From JANOAR01 sp031411235 (GTDB lineage Bacteria; Verrucomicrobiota; Verrucomicrobiia; Verrucomicrobiales; Verrucomicrobiaceae), in the NCBI GenBank assembly GCA_031411235.1, contig JANOAR010000146.1, positions 1 through 55,164 on the forward strand: a stretch of DNA of 55,164 nucleotides, given 5' to 3'. Shown piece after piece: positions 25,030 to 33,307 of this stretch (positions are counted from its first letter, which is position 1; every line of letters starts with the position of its first letter). The translations under genes were made by a program, and so were the position numbers. The notes below the pieces were generated by a model. The model saw only the letters and a program-made list of their open reading frames with translations, was not told where the DNA came from and made no database searches.

Positions 25030-26196
25030 ATGCCGCCAACGACGCAACGCCTATCCTCGCTCGATGTTTATCGTGGGCTTGTCATGTTCCTCGTCGGCAT
25101 GCGCTTGCTGGAACTCGACGAAGTCGCGCTCCACTTTCCGCACAGTGCCCTCTGGCAGTTCCTCGGTTTCCATTCGTCCCATGTACCCTGGGTTGGTGCC
25201 TCATTAAACGACCTCATCCACCCGTCCTTCTGTTTTCTCACGGGCGCATCGCTCGTGTTCTCCATCGCCTCGCGACAGGCCAAAGGGGAGAGCAAGCGCA
25301 GTATGGCGCTGCATGCTTTGCGACGCTCGCTCGTCTTGATCGCGCTAGGCATCTTCCTTCGCAGCATACACCACCCGATGACCCACTGGACTTTCGAGGA
25401 AACACTCACTCAAACAGGGCTCGGCTACCCAGTGCTGTTCCTCCTGGCCTTTGCCAATCTCCGCGTGCGACTGCTATCACTCGGCGCGATCCTCGTGGGT
25501 TCATGGCTTTTGTATGCCTGTTATCCCATTCTCCTACCCCACGCAGATCCCACCGCATGGAATATCCCTCAAGGCTGGCAGCATGATTTCCAGGGCTTCT
25601 TTGCGCACTGGAACCACAACCACAACATAGGCTGGCGTTTCGACACTTGGCTGCTCAACCTCTTCCCCCGCACCCGGCCCTATGTGGGCTACCATGGCGG
25701 CTACACCACATTGAATTTCGTCCCCACCATTGGCACCATGATCCTTGGACTTATGGCCGGAACTATACTCCAGCAGTCCGCCTCAGCCACTCGGCGGCTA
25801 CTCATCGCCGCTGCCATGTGCCTTGCCCTTAGCGCCGTTCTGCACTTCGGGGGTATCTGCCCCATCGTGAAGCGGTTATGGACTCCTGCCTGGGTCGTCT
25901 TTAGTGGTGGCTGTTGCTTGCTCATCCTCGCTGCCTTGTACCAGTTCGTGGACTTACGGGGGCATCGCCGCTGGGCCTTTCCTTTCATCGTCATTGGCAT
26001 GAATTCCCTCGCCATGTACCTCATGCGCCACACCCTCGACGAATTCCTCACTGACAGGCTGCGGTGCCACTTCGGTTTCCTCGTCCAAGCTTTTGGATCG
26101 GAGCTGCAACCCGTTATTACTGGAGCTTTCAGCCTCCTCATCCTCTGGCTTATCTTGCTATGGATGCACAAGCGGAGGATCTACCTGCGCGTCTGA
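25030..26196 (+). CDS. DUF5009/COG4299-type membrane acyltransferase-like protein
   Basis: 388 residues and about ten membrane helices. It opens with R-L-S-S-L-D-V-Y-R-G-L-V-M, the conserved start of the COG4299/heparan-alpha-glucosaminide N-acetyltransferase-like family, where Asp-x-x-Arg-Gly is invariant. Periplasmic His residues (HNHNIGWRFD and nearby) could act in acyl transfer to sugars. Bacterial relatives include NagX-like proteins next to aminosugar genes; here no such neighbour exists, so the substrate is unknown. It stands alone, 131 bp after the oxidase operon. Confidence 0.75.
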   Translation: MPPTTQRLSSLDVYRGLVMFLVGMRLLELDEVALHFPHSALWQFLGFHSSHVPWVGASLNDLIHPSFCFLTGASLVFSIASRQAKGESKRSMALHALRRSLVLIALGIFLRSIHHPMTHWTFEETLTQTGLGYPVLFLLAFANLRVRLLSLGAILVGSWLLYACYPILLPHADPTAWNIPQGWQHDFQGFFAHWNHNHNIGWRFDTWLLNLFPRTRPYVGYHGGYTTLNFVPTIGTMILGLMAGTILQQSASATRRLLIAAAMCLALSAVLHFGGICPIVKRLWTPAWVVFSGGCCLLILAALYQFVDLRGHRRWAFPFIVIGMNSLAMYLMRHTLDEFLTDRLRCHFGFLVQAFGSELQPVITGAFSLLILWLILLWMHKRRIYLRV

Positions 26197-26315
26197 TTTC
26201 CAGTTGCAAAATCTTGATCGAGATCAATGCCATTAAAACCTCCCTTTGCCATCCATGACAGGATGCTCTAAAAGCTGGGCTTTTGAGGCAATCATCTGCT
26301 ACTGTTTTCCCCGTT

Positions 26316-28508
26316 ATGGCCAATCCTCCGCAGGTTAAACTCAAAGACATCACCATCCTTGGCAGGGAGAACCTGCCACCAAAGGGGGGCTACTTGCTCT
26401 TGCCTTCTCAGCTTGGGTACCATGACCTGCAGCGGCTGGAGATCGTTCTCGCTGGCAAGCATCTTGTTTATCTCGTCGAGCACGGTGCTGGGCTGCATCC
26501 TTTGCTAAAGACTTATCTGGATCGCGAAGGGATCGCCACGCTGGTGATTATGCCCGAGACGACCGATGTCGCCTCGTACCGCCAAGCCATGAGAGACGCA
26601 GTCAAAGATGACTCCGTGATCATCTATTTGCCAGCCGATGCCGCCGCGCTACCCGCGCCACTGAGCACGGTGCCTGGTTCGAAACTGGACTTCTTGATCA
26701 AGGCAGGGATTCCCGTGGTTCCCGTGTATGTGCAAAAGGTGCAGGACACCGCGCTGCCCATCGAAGGCCGCCATAGCGAGGCCGAGATCATCATGGCCAT
26801 TGGCCAGCCCCTCGAAGGCGAAGACCTCACCCTTGCGGCCTACCAGGAGGCGCTACTCGGCCTCACAGAGCAAGCTTTCTCCCAAAACACCATGCTCAAT
26901 CGCAGCCTCGGCTATGCTCTGCTGCAAGGGCTGAAGCGCCATGGTTCGCGGCATTACGTCATCGATGGCAAGGACGGCAACGACCTGCGCTATGACAAGG
27001 TGCTGGGCATCGCCTTGGCACTCAGTCGGTATGTGAAATCGCAAACCGATAAGCCTCGCGTGGGCATTGTATTACCGCCGAGTCCGCTTGGATTGATCGC
27101 CAACATTGCCGTGTTGCTCGCTGGCAAGACGCCGGTGAATTTGAACTTCACCGCAGGCCGCACCGCGATTGACAGCGCGATCAAGCAATCAGGCATCGAC
27201 CGCTTCCTCACAGCGGATACCTTCGTGCGCAAAATGCAGAGCTTCCCCTGGCCCGCGACCAAGCATCTCGTCATGCTGGAGCGCCTCCTGCCGACACTCA
27301 AAGGCAGCATCGGCAAATGGATGACGCTGAGCAAACTACTGCCCGCTGGGGCAATCGCGACGCTCATTGGTTTATCCAAAACAGGCGGCGATAAAGAAGC
27401 GACGCTGCTCTTCACCAGCGGCAGCTCTGGCGAACCCAAGGGCGTGGTGCTTACGCATCGCAATCTGATGGCCAATGTCATTCAGTTCGGCAGTCGGCTG
27501 AACATGAAGAGCAACGACGCCATCCTTGGTTGCCTGCCCTTGTTCCATAGCTTCGGCTGCACCGTCACACTCTGGTATCCTGTGATTGGAGGGCTGGACC
27601 TCGTCACCTACCCCACACCCCTCGAAACGAAAAAATTGGCTGAACTCATCGCCAAGCACAAGATCAGCCTCATGATCTCCACGCCGACTTTCCTGCGCGG
27701 CTACTTGAAGGGGGTCAACCGTGAGATGCTCGCCAGCATCAAGATATGCTGCACAGGCGCGGAAAAACTGCCCAACACCTTGTCAGAGCAATTTGAAGGA
27801 CGCTTTGGCAAGCGTGTTTTCGAGGGTTATGGCCTTACCGAAACGTCGCCTGCTAGCAACGTCAACCTCCCAGACCCTGCGCCCATCGGCGACGAGGAGG
27901 CCTACCCTGTGCTCCCCGCCTATCGCCTCGGCAGCGTCGGCCAATTGCTCCCTGGTATGGCCCTGCGCATCACGCACGTCGAGACGGGTGAAACCCAGTC
28001 CATTCATCAGAGCGGCATCATCTGGTTCAAAGGAGCCAACGTCTTCACAGGCTACCTCGGCGATCCCAAACGCAGCGCCGAAGTGCTCGATGCCCAAGGC
28101 TGGTTCCGCACTGGCGACGTGGGCCGCATGGATCTCGATGGCTTCCTCTACATCGAGGGCAGGCTCAGCCGCTTCAGCAAGATCGCTGGCGAAATGGTGC
28201 CCCATGAAACCGTGGAGGAGATGCTCGTGAAGACCCTCGGCCTCGAAGGTGAATCCACTCGCCGCATCGCCATCGTCGGTGTGCCTGATATTGAAAAGGG
28301 TGAGGCCTTGGTGCTGCTGACGACCATGCCCGGTGGTGCCGAGCACAACGACATCGTCGGCTTGCGCTACCGCCTCATTGACGCAGGCGTGCCACCGCTT
28401 TGGATACCCAAGAAGCTCATCCGCCTGAGCGAGATCCCTGTGCTCGCCTCTGGCAAACTCGACATCAAAGCCTGCGAAAAAATCGCCCGTGCAGGCGTGC
28501 CGGGGTGA
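26316..28508 (+). CDS. Aas-like acyl-activating enzyme with degenerate acyltransferase domain
   Basis: 730 residues from ATG 26316; the open frame begins 33 bp earlier. Residues 1-200 resemble the PlsC acyltransferase fold, but the catalytic N-H-x4-D is S-Q-x4-D (Ser31, Gln32, Asp37) and the P-E-G-T-like motif is L-P-A-D, so that half looks inactive. The rest is an AMP-forming synthetase: T-S-G-S-S-G-E-P-K-G near 367, Y-G-L-T-E-T-S-P, and W-F-R-T-G-D. E. coli Aas (719 residues) couples fatty acid activation on ACP with 2-acyl-lysophospholipid acylation. Here fatty acid activation is supported but acyl transfer is doubtful. Confidence 0.82.
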   Translation: MANPPQVKLKDITILGRENLPPKGGYLLLPSQLGYHDLQRLEIVLAGKHLVYLVEHGAGLHPLLKTYLDREGIATLVIMPETTDVASYRQAMRDAVKDDSVIIYLPADAAALPAPLSTVPGSKLDFLIKAGIPVVPVYVQKVQDTALPIEGRHSEAEIIMAIGQPLEGEDLTLAAYQEALLGLTEQAFSQNTMLNRSLGYALLQGLKRHGSRHYVIDGKDGNDLRYDKVLGIALALSRYVKSQTDKPRVGIVLPPSPLGLIANIAVLLAGKTPVNLNFTAGRTAIDSAIKQSGIDRFLTADTFVRKMQSFPWPATKHLVMLERLLPTLKGSIGKWMTLSKLLPAGAIATLIGLSKTGGDKEATLLFTSGSSGEPKGVVLTHRNLMANVIQFGSRLNMKSNDAILGCLPLFHSFGCTVTLWYPVIGGLDLVTYPTPLETKKLAELIAKHKISLMISTPTFLRGYLKGVNREMLASIKICCTGAEKLPNTLSEQFEGRFGKRVFEGYGLTETSPASNVNLPDPAPIGDEEAYPVLPAYRLGSVGQLLPGMALRITHVETGETQSIHQSGIIWFKGANVFTGYLGDPKRSAEVLDAQGWFRTGDVGRMDLDGFLYIEGRLSRFSKIAGEMVPHETVEEMLVKTLGLEGESTRRIAIVGVPDIEKGEALVLLTTMPGGAEHNDIVGLRYRLIDAGVPPLWIPKKLIRLSEIPVLASGKLDIKACEKIARAGVPG

Positions 28509-28524
28509 GGATTTCAACTTGGTA

Positions 28525-28986
28525 TTACTCAGCCGCAGTCAGCAGCCGCTCGGCGATGTCACTGGCGATGCTGAGTAGCTTTGCCTTCTCCTCGTCGGTG
28601 AATTCATAGGGCACTCTTTTCCCTATGCCCAGGGTGCCGCAGAGTTGCTCGCCAGCGAGGGCTGGCACGGCGAGGGAGCCTTGCACTTGGGTCACTTTCG
28701 CACCGGGCTTTGCCACGCCCGTCGTGTCTGTTTGAAGGTTGCACAACTCGACGGGCTCGCGCCGCTGCGCGGCTGCGCCCGCGATGCCTTTGCCCACAGG
28801 GATGGTGGCGATGATGGGCAGTATAGCTTCCGGTATGGCGACGCTGGCGACGAGCTTGAGGAGGCCATCGCCAGCATCGAGCCGATGCAATGTGCCCGAG
28901 ACACAGTCGAAGCTGGTTAGCACTGTTTGCAGAAAAGTGGTCCACTCGTCGGAGCTGGGCTTGGGGGGCAGATGGGCAGATGTCAT
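28525..28986 (-). CDS. Single GAF-domain protein
   Basis: 153 residues. The fold pattern fits a GAF domain: G-T-L-H-R-L-D, A-T-I-P-V-G-K-G-I-A-G, a variable ligand loop, then G-S-L-A-V-P-A-L and L-C-G-T-L-G-I-G, ending in an amphipathic helix (EEKAKLLSIASDIAERLL). No output domain is attached, so it may sense a small ligand or redox state for a partner elsewhere. It converges with the Aas-like gene, 16 bp apart, and diverges from the next gene across about 100 bp. Confidence 0.8.
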   Translation of the reverse strand: MTSAHLPPKPSSDEWTTFLQTVLTSFDCVSGTLHRLDAGDGLLKLVASVAIPEAILPIIATIPVGKGIAGAAAQRREPVELCNLQTDTTGVAKPGAKVTQVQGSLAVPALAGEQLCGTLGIGKRVPYEFTDEEKAKLLSIASDIAERLLTAAE

Positions 28987-29085
28987 GGGGGCAACAAAGC
29001 ATGAGGTGGGAATTCCTGAAATACGATTTCAGGATTTCATTTTGCCTTTATGATGCGAGTCGCCACTTCTCCTACCCGCTGAATT

Positions 29086-29727
29086 ATGAAGTCCCAGCCT
29101 CTTACCCTCGTCGCCCTACTGCTCGGCTCGCCCGCGCTTCTGCTTCATGCCATTGATACCAAGACGGCCTGGGCCAACTCGCGCACCGTGATCCATGCCG
29201 ATGGCACTCGCACTGAGTCCACGCGCTACCCGGACAAACATGAGCAACGCGAGGTGACCTATGATACCCAAGGGGTAAAAATCGCCAGCAAGCTCTACTT
29301 GCTGAATGCCGAGGGGCTGACCTTGCAGGGGAACATCTACGATGGGCGCGATCAGTTGCAGGCGCGCTCGCAGTTCTTCTTTGATTCCTTTGGCCGAATG
29401 ACGGAGCAGCGCATGACGAATCTGCGCGGTGAGGTGTTCCAACGCATCATGTTTGAGTACGATGTGAAGGGCAACCAACTCACGCCGAAGAGTTATAGCT
29501 TCGAGGTGGAGAAGCCGAGCATGAAGCCAGCAGTGATGGACTTCACTGATATGAATAAGCCGCAGCCAGGCGATCGAAGAACCCAAGGCACCGACATCCC
29601 CATGCTGCCCACGGGCGGTAAAGCTGCCCCGCAACACTACGAGGCACCCACCGATGCGAAACCCAAGAAGGGTAGCTTCTGGAGTCGTCTGCTGGGCAAG
29701 GATAAAAAGGAAGCCGAGAAGAAGTGA
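29086..29727 (+). CDS. Exported hypothetical protein with YD-like strands
   Basis: 213 residues. A Sec signal peptide (residues 1-22, ending LLLHA) leads into strands of the type V-T-Y-D-T-Q-G and F-E-Y-D-V-K-G-N, reminiscent of YD/RHS-type beta repeats, then a Pro-rich linker and a basic C-terminus (WSRLLGKDKKEAEKK). I cannot assign a family or function. It converges with the propeller gene, whose stop lies 5 bp away. Confidence 0.65.
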   Translation: MKSQPLTLVALLLGSPALLLHAIDTKTAWANSRTVIHADGTRTESTRYPDKHEQREVTYDTQGVKIASKLYLLNAEGLTLQGNIYDGRDQLQARSQFFFDSFGRMTEQRMTNLRGEVFQRIMFEYDVKGNQLTPKSYSFEVEKPSMKPAVMDFTDMNKPQPGDRRTQGTDIPMLPTGGKAAPQHYEAPTDAKPKKGSFWSRLLGKDKKEAEKK

Positions 29728-29731
29728 TGGC

Positions 29732-31030
29732 TCAATCGCCAATGGCATACAGCACCTTGTCCGAGCGCAGGTAGAGGCGCTTGCCCTCGACGGCGGGAGT
29801 GGCGTTGAACTGGCTCTTGTCGCTGGCGATGACGTTGGTCGCGAGCAGTTCATACTTGGGCTTGGCCGCGATGACGAAGGTGCCGTTGGTGCGGCTGGGG
29901 GCGTAGATTTTGCCATCAACGAGGACGGGTGAGGCATAGAAGGGCTTGCCGCCGCCGCCGCGTCGTGAGCCGCCTGCACCACCACTTTGCATGACGCGCT
30001 CGCGATAAATTTGTGCGCCCGTTTTGGCATCGAGGCAGAGGGCGAAGCCGCCGTCATTCACCACATAAATGTGGCCTTCGTGCAGGATGGGTGTGGGCAC
30101 GTAGCTGCTGTCGTTGCTCGTCCAGGCGATGCTGGTGCTGGTGATGTCGCCTTTGCCGCCGGGCTTGAAGGCCACGGCACCGAGCTTGGGGAAGCCGCCA
30201 AAAATATAGCATAAGCCATCGCCCACGAGCACGCCGGGCGAGACGTTGCCAGGGAGATCATGGGTGAGGAACCAGCGCAATTTCCCCGTGGTGGGATTCA
30301 TCGCCCACAACTCATTGGGCACGGCGAGCAGGATGTCTTGCGTGCCATTGAGGTCGAGGATGATGGGGGTGTTGTAGGCGAGGCCGAGGCCTTTGACTTC
30401 TTGTTTCCAAGCCACGGCACCGGTCTGCGAATCGAGCGCGACGAGGGCTCCGCACTCATCGAAGGCGCTGATGATGACGTGCCCGCCGCTGAGGATGGGA
30501 CTCGCGCCACTGCCCCAGCGCCGATCATTGGAGCCTGTGCCGAGTGAGGTTTGCCAGAGTTGTTTGCCATCCAGATCAAAGGCCAAGGCACCCGTCTTGC
30601 CGTAGAACACATACACGCTCTTGCCATCGCTCACGGGGGTGCTGCTGGCATAGCCGTGCTCGGTGATGAAGCCTTCATAGGCATCCTCGGGCTGCACGGC
30701 GGCCACGGCTTTGTCCCAGAGTATCGCGCCATTGGCTTTGTTCACGCATACGAGGTGGCGCTGGAGTTTGGCCATGTCGCCGCCTTTGCCATCGCCATAG
30801 CCGGAGTAGCAGGTGATGAAGATTTTCTCACCGACGATGATGGGGCTGCTGCTGCCTGGCCCTGGCAGCTCGGCCTTCCAGGCGATGTGCTCTTTGTCAT
30901 TCCAGGTTGTAGAAACCTGTGCGCCCTCGGCGATGCCACTGCCGTTGGGGCCACGCAGGCGCGTCCAGTCGGCGTTGCTGTGCAGGGCGGATAGTGCAAT
31001 GAAGCTGACGATGGCAAAGCAGGATTTCAT
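29732..31030 (-). CDS. Exported PQQ-like beta-propeller protein
   Basis: 432 residues from ATG 31030, chosen because it gives a clean signal peptide (MKSCFAIVSFIALSALHSNA); an in-frame ATG 45 bp upstream lies almost against the previous gene. It contains repeated W-x-x-x-L/T strands with A-x-D-x-x-T/K-G turns (for example LVALDSQTGAVAWKQ and ALCLDAKTGAQI), the pyrrolo-quinoline-quinone-like propeller repeat. The start D-W-T-R-L-R-G-P-N-G-S-G is typical of a large PVC-group family annotated as PQQ-binding-like. No dehydrogenase residues were recognised, so a binding or scaffolding role is more likely. It shares a direction with the glycosyltransferase gene upstream (gap 49 bp). Confidence 0.85.
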   Translation of the reverse strand: MKSCFAIVSFIALSALHSNADWTRLRGPNGSGIAEGAQVSTTWNDKEHIAWKAELPGPGSSSPIIVGEKIFITCYSGYGDGKGGDMAKLQRHLVCVNKANGAILWDKAVAAVQPEDAYEGFITEHGYASSTPVSDGKSVYVFYGKTGALAFDLDGKQLWQTSLGTGSNDRRWGSGASPILSGGHVIISAFDECGALVALDSQTGAVAWKQEVKGLGLAYNTPIILDLNGTQDILLAVPNELWAMNPTTGKLRWFLTHDLPGNVSPGVLVGDGLCYIFGGFPKLGAVAFKPGGKGDITSTSIAWTSNDSSYVPTPILHEGHIYVVNDGGFALCLDAKTGAQIYRERVMQSGGAGGSRRGGGGKPFYASPVLVDGKIYAPSRTNGTFVIAAKPKYELLATNVIASDKSQFNATPAVEGKRLYLRSDKVLYAIGD

Positions 31031-31079
31031 AAAGTGAGGCGCTTGAAACTCAGGGACACGGGATTGGTTTCGCATGGGA

Positions 31080-32276
31080 TCAGCCCAGCGCCACTAGCTT
31101 TTCCCGCATTCCCGGCATGGCCAGCAAGGCGGCCGGTGCGGGCAGCGAGGCAGTCGTGGTCGTGCTGTTGACGACCTTGGCGAGGGTGCGGGCGAAGATG
31201 TCCACAGCGTGCAGCTCATCATGGCGGTCGTACTTCAGGCCGTTGAACAAGGCATCGTGTTCGTAGCGTGGCAACCATTCGGTGGCTATCTGCACGTAGC
31301 GCTGGGCCACCGCGAGCAGCTTCTCTTCCCCCGCAGCGGTGTCCTGCATCACATGCTCTATGAGGGCTCGCGAGATTTCAGTGGCTGAGGCGGTGAGTCC
31401 CATCTCGGCAGCCTGCGAGGCCGCAGGGCTGTTGGATAGTTGCCGATGCCGATGCTGGAAGTTGAAGCCGAGATCTACTTGGCAAATCTCGTTCGCAGCC
31501 AGCTTGCGGAAGCACTCACTGAGCAGACAAATCTCCAGCCCCCAGCCCGTCGGCAAGGGGTAATGGCCCAGCGTCTCCAGCTCTGCGCAAAATTCGCCGG
31601 AAAGCGGGTAACGAAAGCTGCTCAAGTGCTCCACCAGCGGCGTGCGACCCAGCTCCTCGGCGAGGGCTTGCAGCAGTGGATAAACGAACAAGCGCGTCAC
31701 CCGGCCATACAGCCTATCGCCCACCCGGCCATAGTAGCCCTTGGCAAAACGATAGGGCATCTCCGGGTGCGCCACGGGAAAGCACAGCCGCCAGAGCATC
31801 CCGCGCTCATACGAAAGGATGTCCGTGTCATGGCTGGCGACGATCTTGTGGTCGCCACGCGCGAGGAGGTAGGCGATGCCGAGCCAGATGTTGGAGCCCT
31901 TGCCCGCGAGATAGGCCGGGCCACCTTTGGCCGCGAGTTCCGCATAGATGGCCTGTACCCGAGGCCCATCATTCCACAGCAGCTTGAACGGCTTGGCTCC
32001 GAGGCATTGGGCACAGATTTGCTCTGCCTGCTGCACCTGCTCGGCGTTCGCTTCATTGATGCTCAGCACCACTTCGGCAATGTAGGGCACCTCGGCGATC
32101 TCGCGCAGCATCCGAGGCAGTGCTTTTTTTGAGAACTCCGAAAAAAGGGCGGGCAGCAGCAGGCACAGCGGGTGGCTCTGCACCCAGCCTGTCAGCTCTT
32201 GTTCACGCGCCGAAGGATCGCCGTTGACGAGGTGATGCAGGGTGGGGAGGCGGGCGTGCTGATAGAAGTCTGGCAT
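31080..32276 (-). CDS. GpgS-like GT-A glycosyltransferase (GT81 type)
   Basis: 398 residues, soluble. The sequence has L-L-L-P-A-L near the N-terminus, G-K-G-S-N-I-W-L-G, the metal/nucleotide motif H-D-T-D-I-L, and later L-P-T-G-W-G-L-E-I. These fit the glucosyl-3-phosphoglycerate synthase and related NDP-sugar:phosphoglycerate transferases. Such enzymes make glucosylglycerate or mannosylglycerate, compatible solutes or glycan precursors. The partner phosphatase is not adjacent. The exact acceptor is uncertain. Confidence 0.72.
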   Translation of the reverse strand: MPDFYQHARLPTLHHLVNGDPSAREQELTGWVQSHPLCLLLPALFSEFSKKALPRMLREIAEVPYIAEVVLSINEANAEQVQQAEQICAQCLGAKPFKLLWNDGPRVQAIYAELAAKGGPAYLAGKGSNIWLGIAYLLARGDHKIVASHDTDILSYERGMLWRLCFPVAHPEMPYRFAKGYYGRVGDRLYGRVTRLFVYPLLQALAEELGRTPLVEHLSSFRYPLSGEFCAELETLGHYPLPTGWGLEICLLSECFRKLAANEICQVDLGFNFQHRHRQLSNSPAASQAAEMGLTASATEISRALIEHVMQDTAAGEEKLLAVAQRYVQIATEWLPRYEHDALFNGLKYDRHDELHAVDIFARTLAKVVNSTTTTASLPAPAALLAMPGMREKLVALG

Positions 32277-32297
32277 GGAGTGCTAGCGAAGTCTCCT

Positions 32298-32357
32298 CCT
32301 ACTGTCCACACTCCGAGGGCGCAAGCGTGAGCCACGTATGGCCGTGTGGAAAGTAGG
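32298..32357. repeat. REP-like inverted repeat, 14-bp arms
   Basis: Arms at 32298-32311 and 32344-32357 pair at 13 of 14 positions (CCTACTGTCCACAC and its near-reverse complement). The enclosed GGGCGCAAGCGTGAGCC is itself partly self-complementary. It lies in the non-coding gap between the glycosyltransferase and the rplT terminator. It is probably a dispersed intergenic palindromic element. Confidence 0.5.
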
Positions 32358-32374
32358 TAGCCGCGCCTCTGCCG

Positions 32375-32415
32375 CCAAAACGCAAAACAGCCGGAGGGCT
32401 AATTGCCTCCGGCTG
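32375..32415 (-). terminator. Intrinsic terminator of the rpmI-rplT transcript
   Basis: A perfect 10-bp stem (32388-32397 with 32406-32415, CAGCCGGAGG type) encloses an 8-base loop. Read on the minus strand it is followed by TTTTGCGTTTTGG. It stands 39 bp after the rplT stop, in the expected place and orientation. Confidence 0.88.
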
Positions 32416-32453
32416 CTCTGTGGTTGGTGGAAGATGTTTGAAACCTAGCTCGC

Positions 32454-32867
32454 CTACGCGGCTTTGGTTTGCTTTTCCTGCTTGGGCTTACCGCGCCAGG
32501 TGGGCTTATGCTTGTCGAGGCCAGCGATGGCTTGCTCGACGATAGCCTTGAAGGCGTCGGCATCAGTCACCGCGAGATCGGCGAGAACCTTGCGGTCCAT
32601 CTCGATGCTGGCAGCCTTGAGGCCTTCGATGAAACGGCTGTAAGTGAGGCCGAGGGGGCGGGCAGCAGAATTGATGCGCTGCACCCACAGGTTGCGGAAG
32701 TTACGACGGCGCACCTTGCGGTCGCGCGTGGCGTAGGTCATGGCTTTCCGGACGGCGTCCTTCGCATAACGGAAATGCGTGGAACGGAATCCGCGGAAGC
32801 CTTTTGCCTTGGCTAGCGTCCGCTTGCGGCGGCGACGACTGGCGGCGGCGTTTGTTGCTCTTGGCAT
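32454..32867 (-). CDS. rplT: 50S ribosomal protein L20
   Basis: 137 residues; L20 is normally about 117-120, the extra length being a Lys-rich C-terminal tail (WRGKPKQEKQTKAA). It opens with the typical M-P-R-A-T-N-A-A-A-S-R-R-R-R-K, and has the conserved R-N-L-W-V-Q-R-I-N-A/S-A-x-R and Y-S-R-F-I. It binds 23S rRNA early in large-subunit assembly and in several bacteria represses its own operon. It lies downstream of rpmI with a 124-bp structured gap and before an intrinsic terminator. Confidence 0.98.
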   Translation of the reverse strand: MPRATNAAASRRRRKRTLAKAKGFRGFRSTHFRYAKDAVRKAMTYATRDRKVRRRNFRNLWVQRINSAARPLGLTYSRFIEGLKAASIEMDRKVLADLAVTDADAFKAIVEQAIAGLDKHKPTWRGKPKQEKQTKAA

Positions 32868-32913
32868 GTTGTCTCGTGTCTATGAACAGATTGTTGTTAT
32901 GAATGCGATCTCC

Positions 32914-32979
32914 GGTCTCGTCTGTTCACAGACCCCGCGAGGGGCCAGACCGGTGGATCGTGGTGCTACGGAGAGCACC
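32914..32979 (-). other. Hairpins in the rpmI-rplT intergenic region
   Basis: Two perfect hairpins are visible: a nested one at 32920-32950 (GTCTG/CAGAC around CCCC-GCGA-GGGG) and GGTGCT-N6-AGCACC at 32962-32979. They sit between the rpmI stop and the rplT start. L20 is known to repress by binding RNA that mimics its rRNA site, so these could be regulatory, but I cannot match the known L20-binding motif. Confidence 0.4.
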
Positions 32980-32991
32980 TTGATGGGAAGA

Positions 32992-33201
32992 TCAACCCCA
33001 AGGCATGTTTGCCTTGATTGCCTTCACATCGACTTCCGCCACTAAGACGGCCTTACCCAGAGAGCGTTTAAGTTTGCGACTCTTGCCCTGGAGAAGGTGG
33101 CGCTTGCCTTGACGGCGGCGCAACACTTTACCAGTGCCAGTGATTTTGAATCGCTTGGACACTGCTTTTCTGGTTTTTGCTATACCTGCGTTTTTGGACA
33201 T
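32992..33201 (-). CDS. rpmI: 50S ribosomal protein L35
   Basis: 69 residues. K-T-R-K-A-V-S-K-R-F-K-I-T-G-T-G-K-V and H-L-L-Q-G-K-S-R-K-L-K-R-S-L-G are the L35 core. It starts at ATG 33201, preceded by a purine-rich AGGAGGG complement on the opposite strand rather than a proper ribosome binding site. It is the usual partner of rplT; infC, which commonly precedes rpmI, is absent, the upstream gene here being an unrelated exported protein. Confidence 0.97.
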   Translation of the reverse strand: MSKNAGIAKTRKAVSKRFKITGTGKVLRRRQGKRHLLQGKSRKLKRSLGKAVLVAEVDVKAIKANMPWG

Positions 33202-33307
33202 AGGAGGGCGGCGAGTGTATTGAGCTTGTCCAGTTCGGCAAGGTGTTTCTCAACTTGCTTGGACTTGTTTCTCCAGGCTCCACCTTGCGGTTCTACCGCA
33301 GCTTGCC

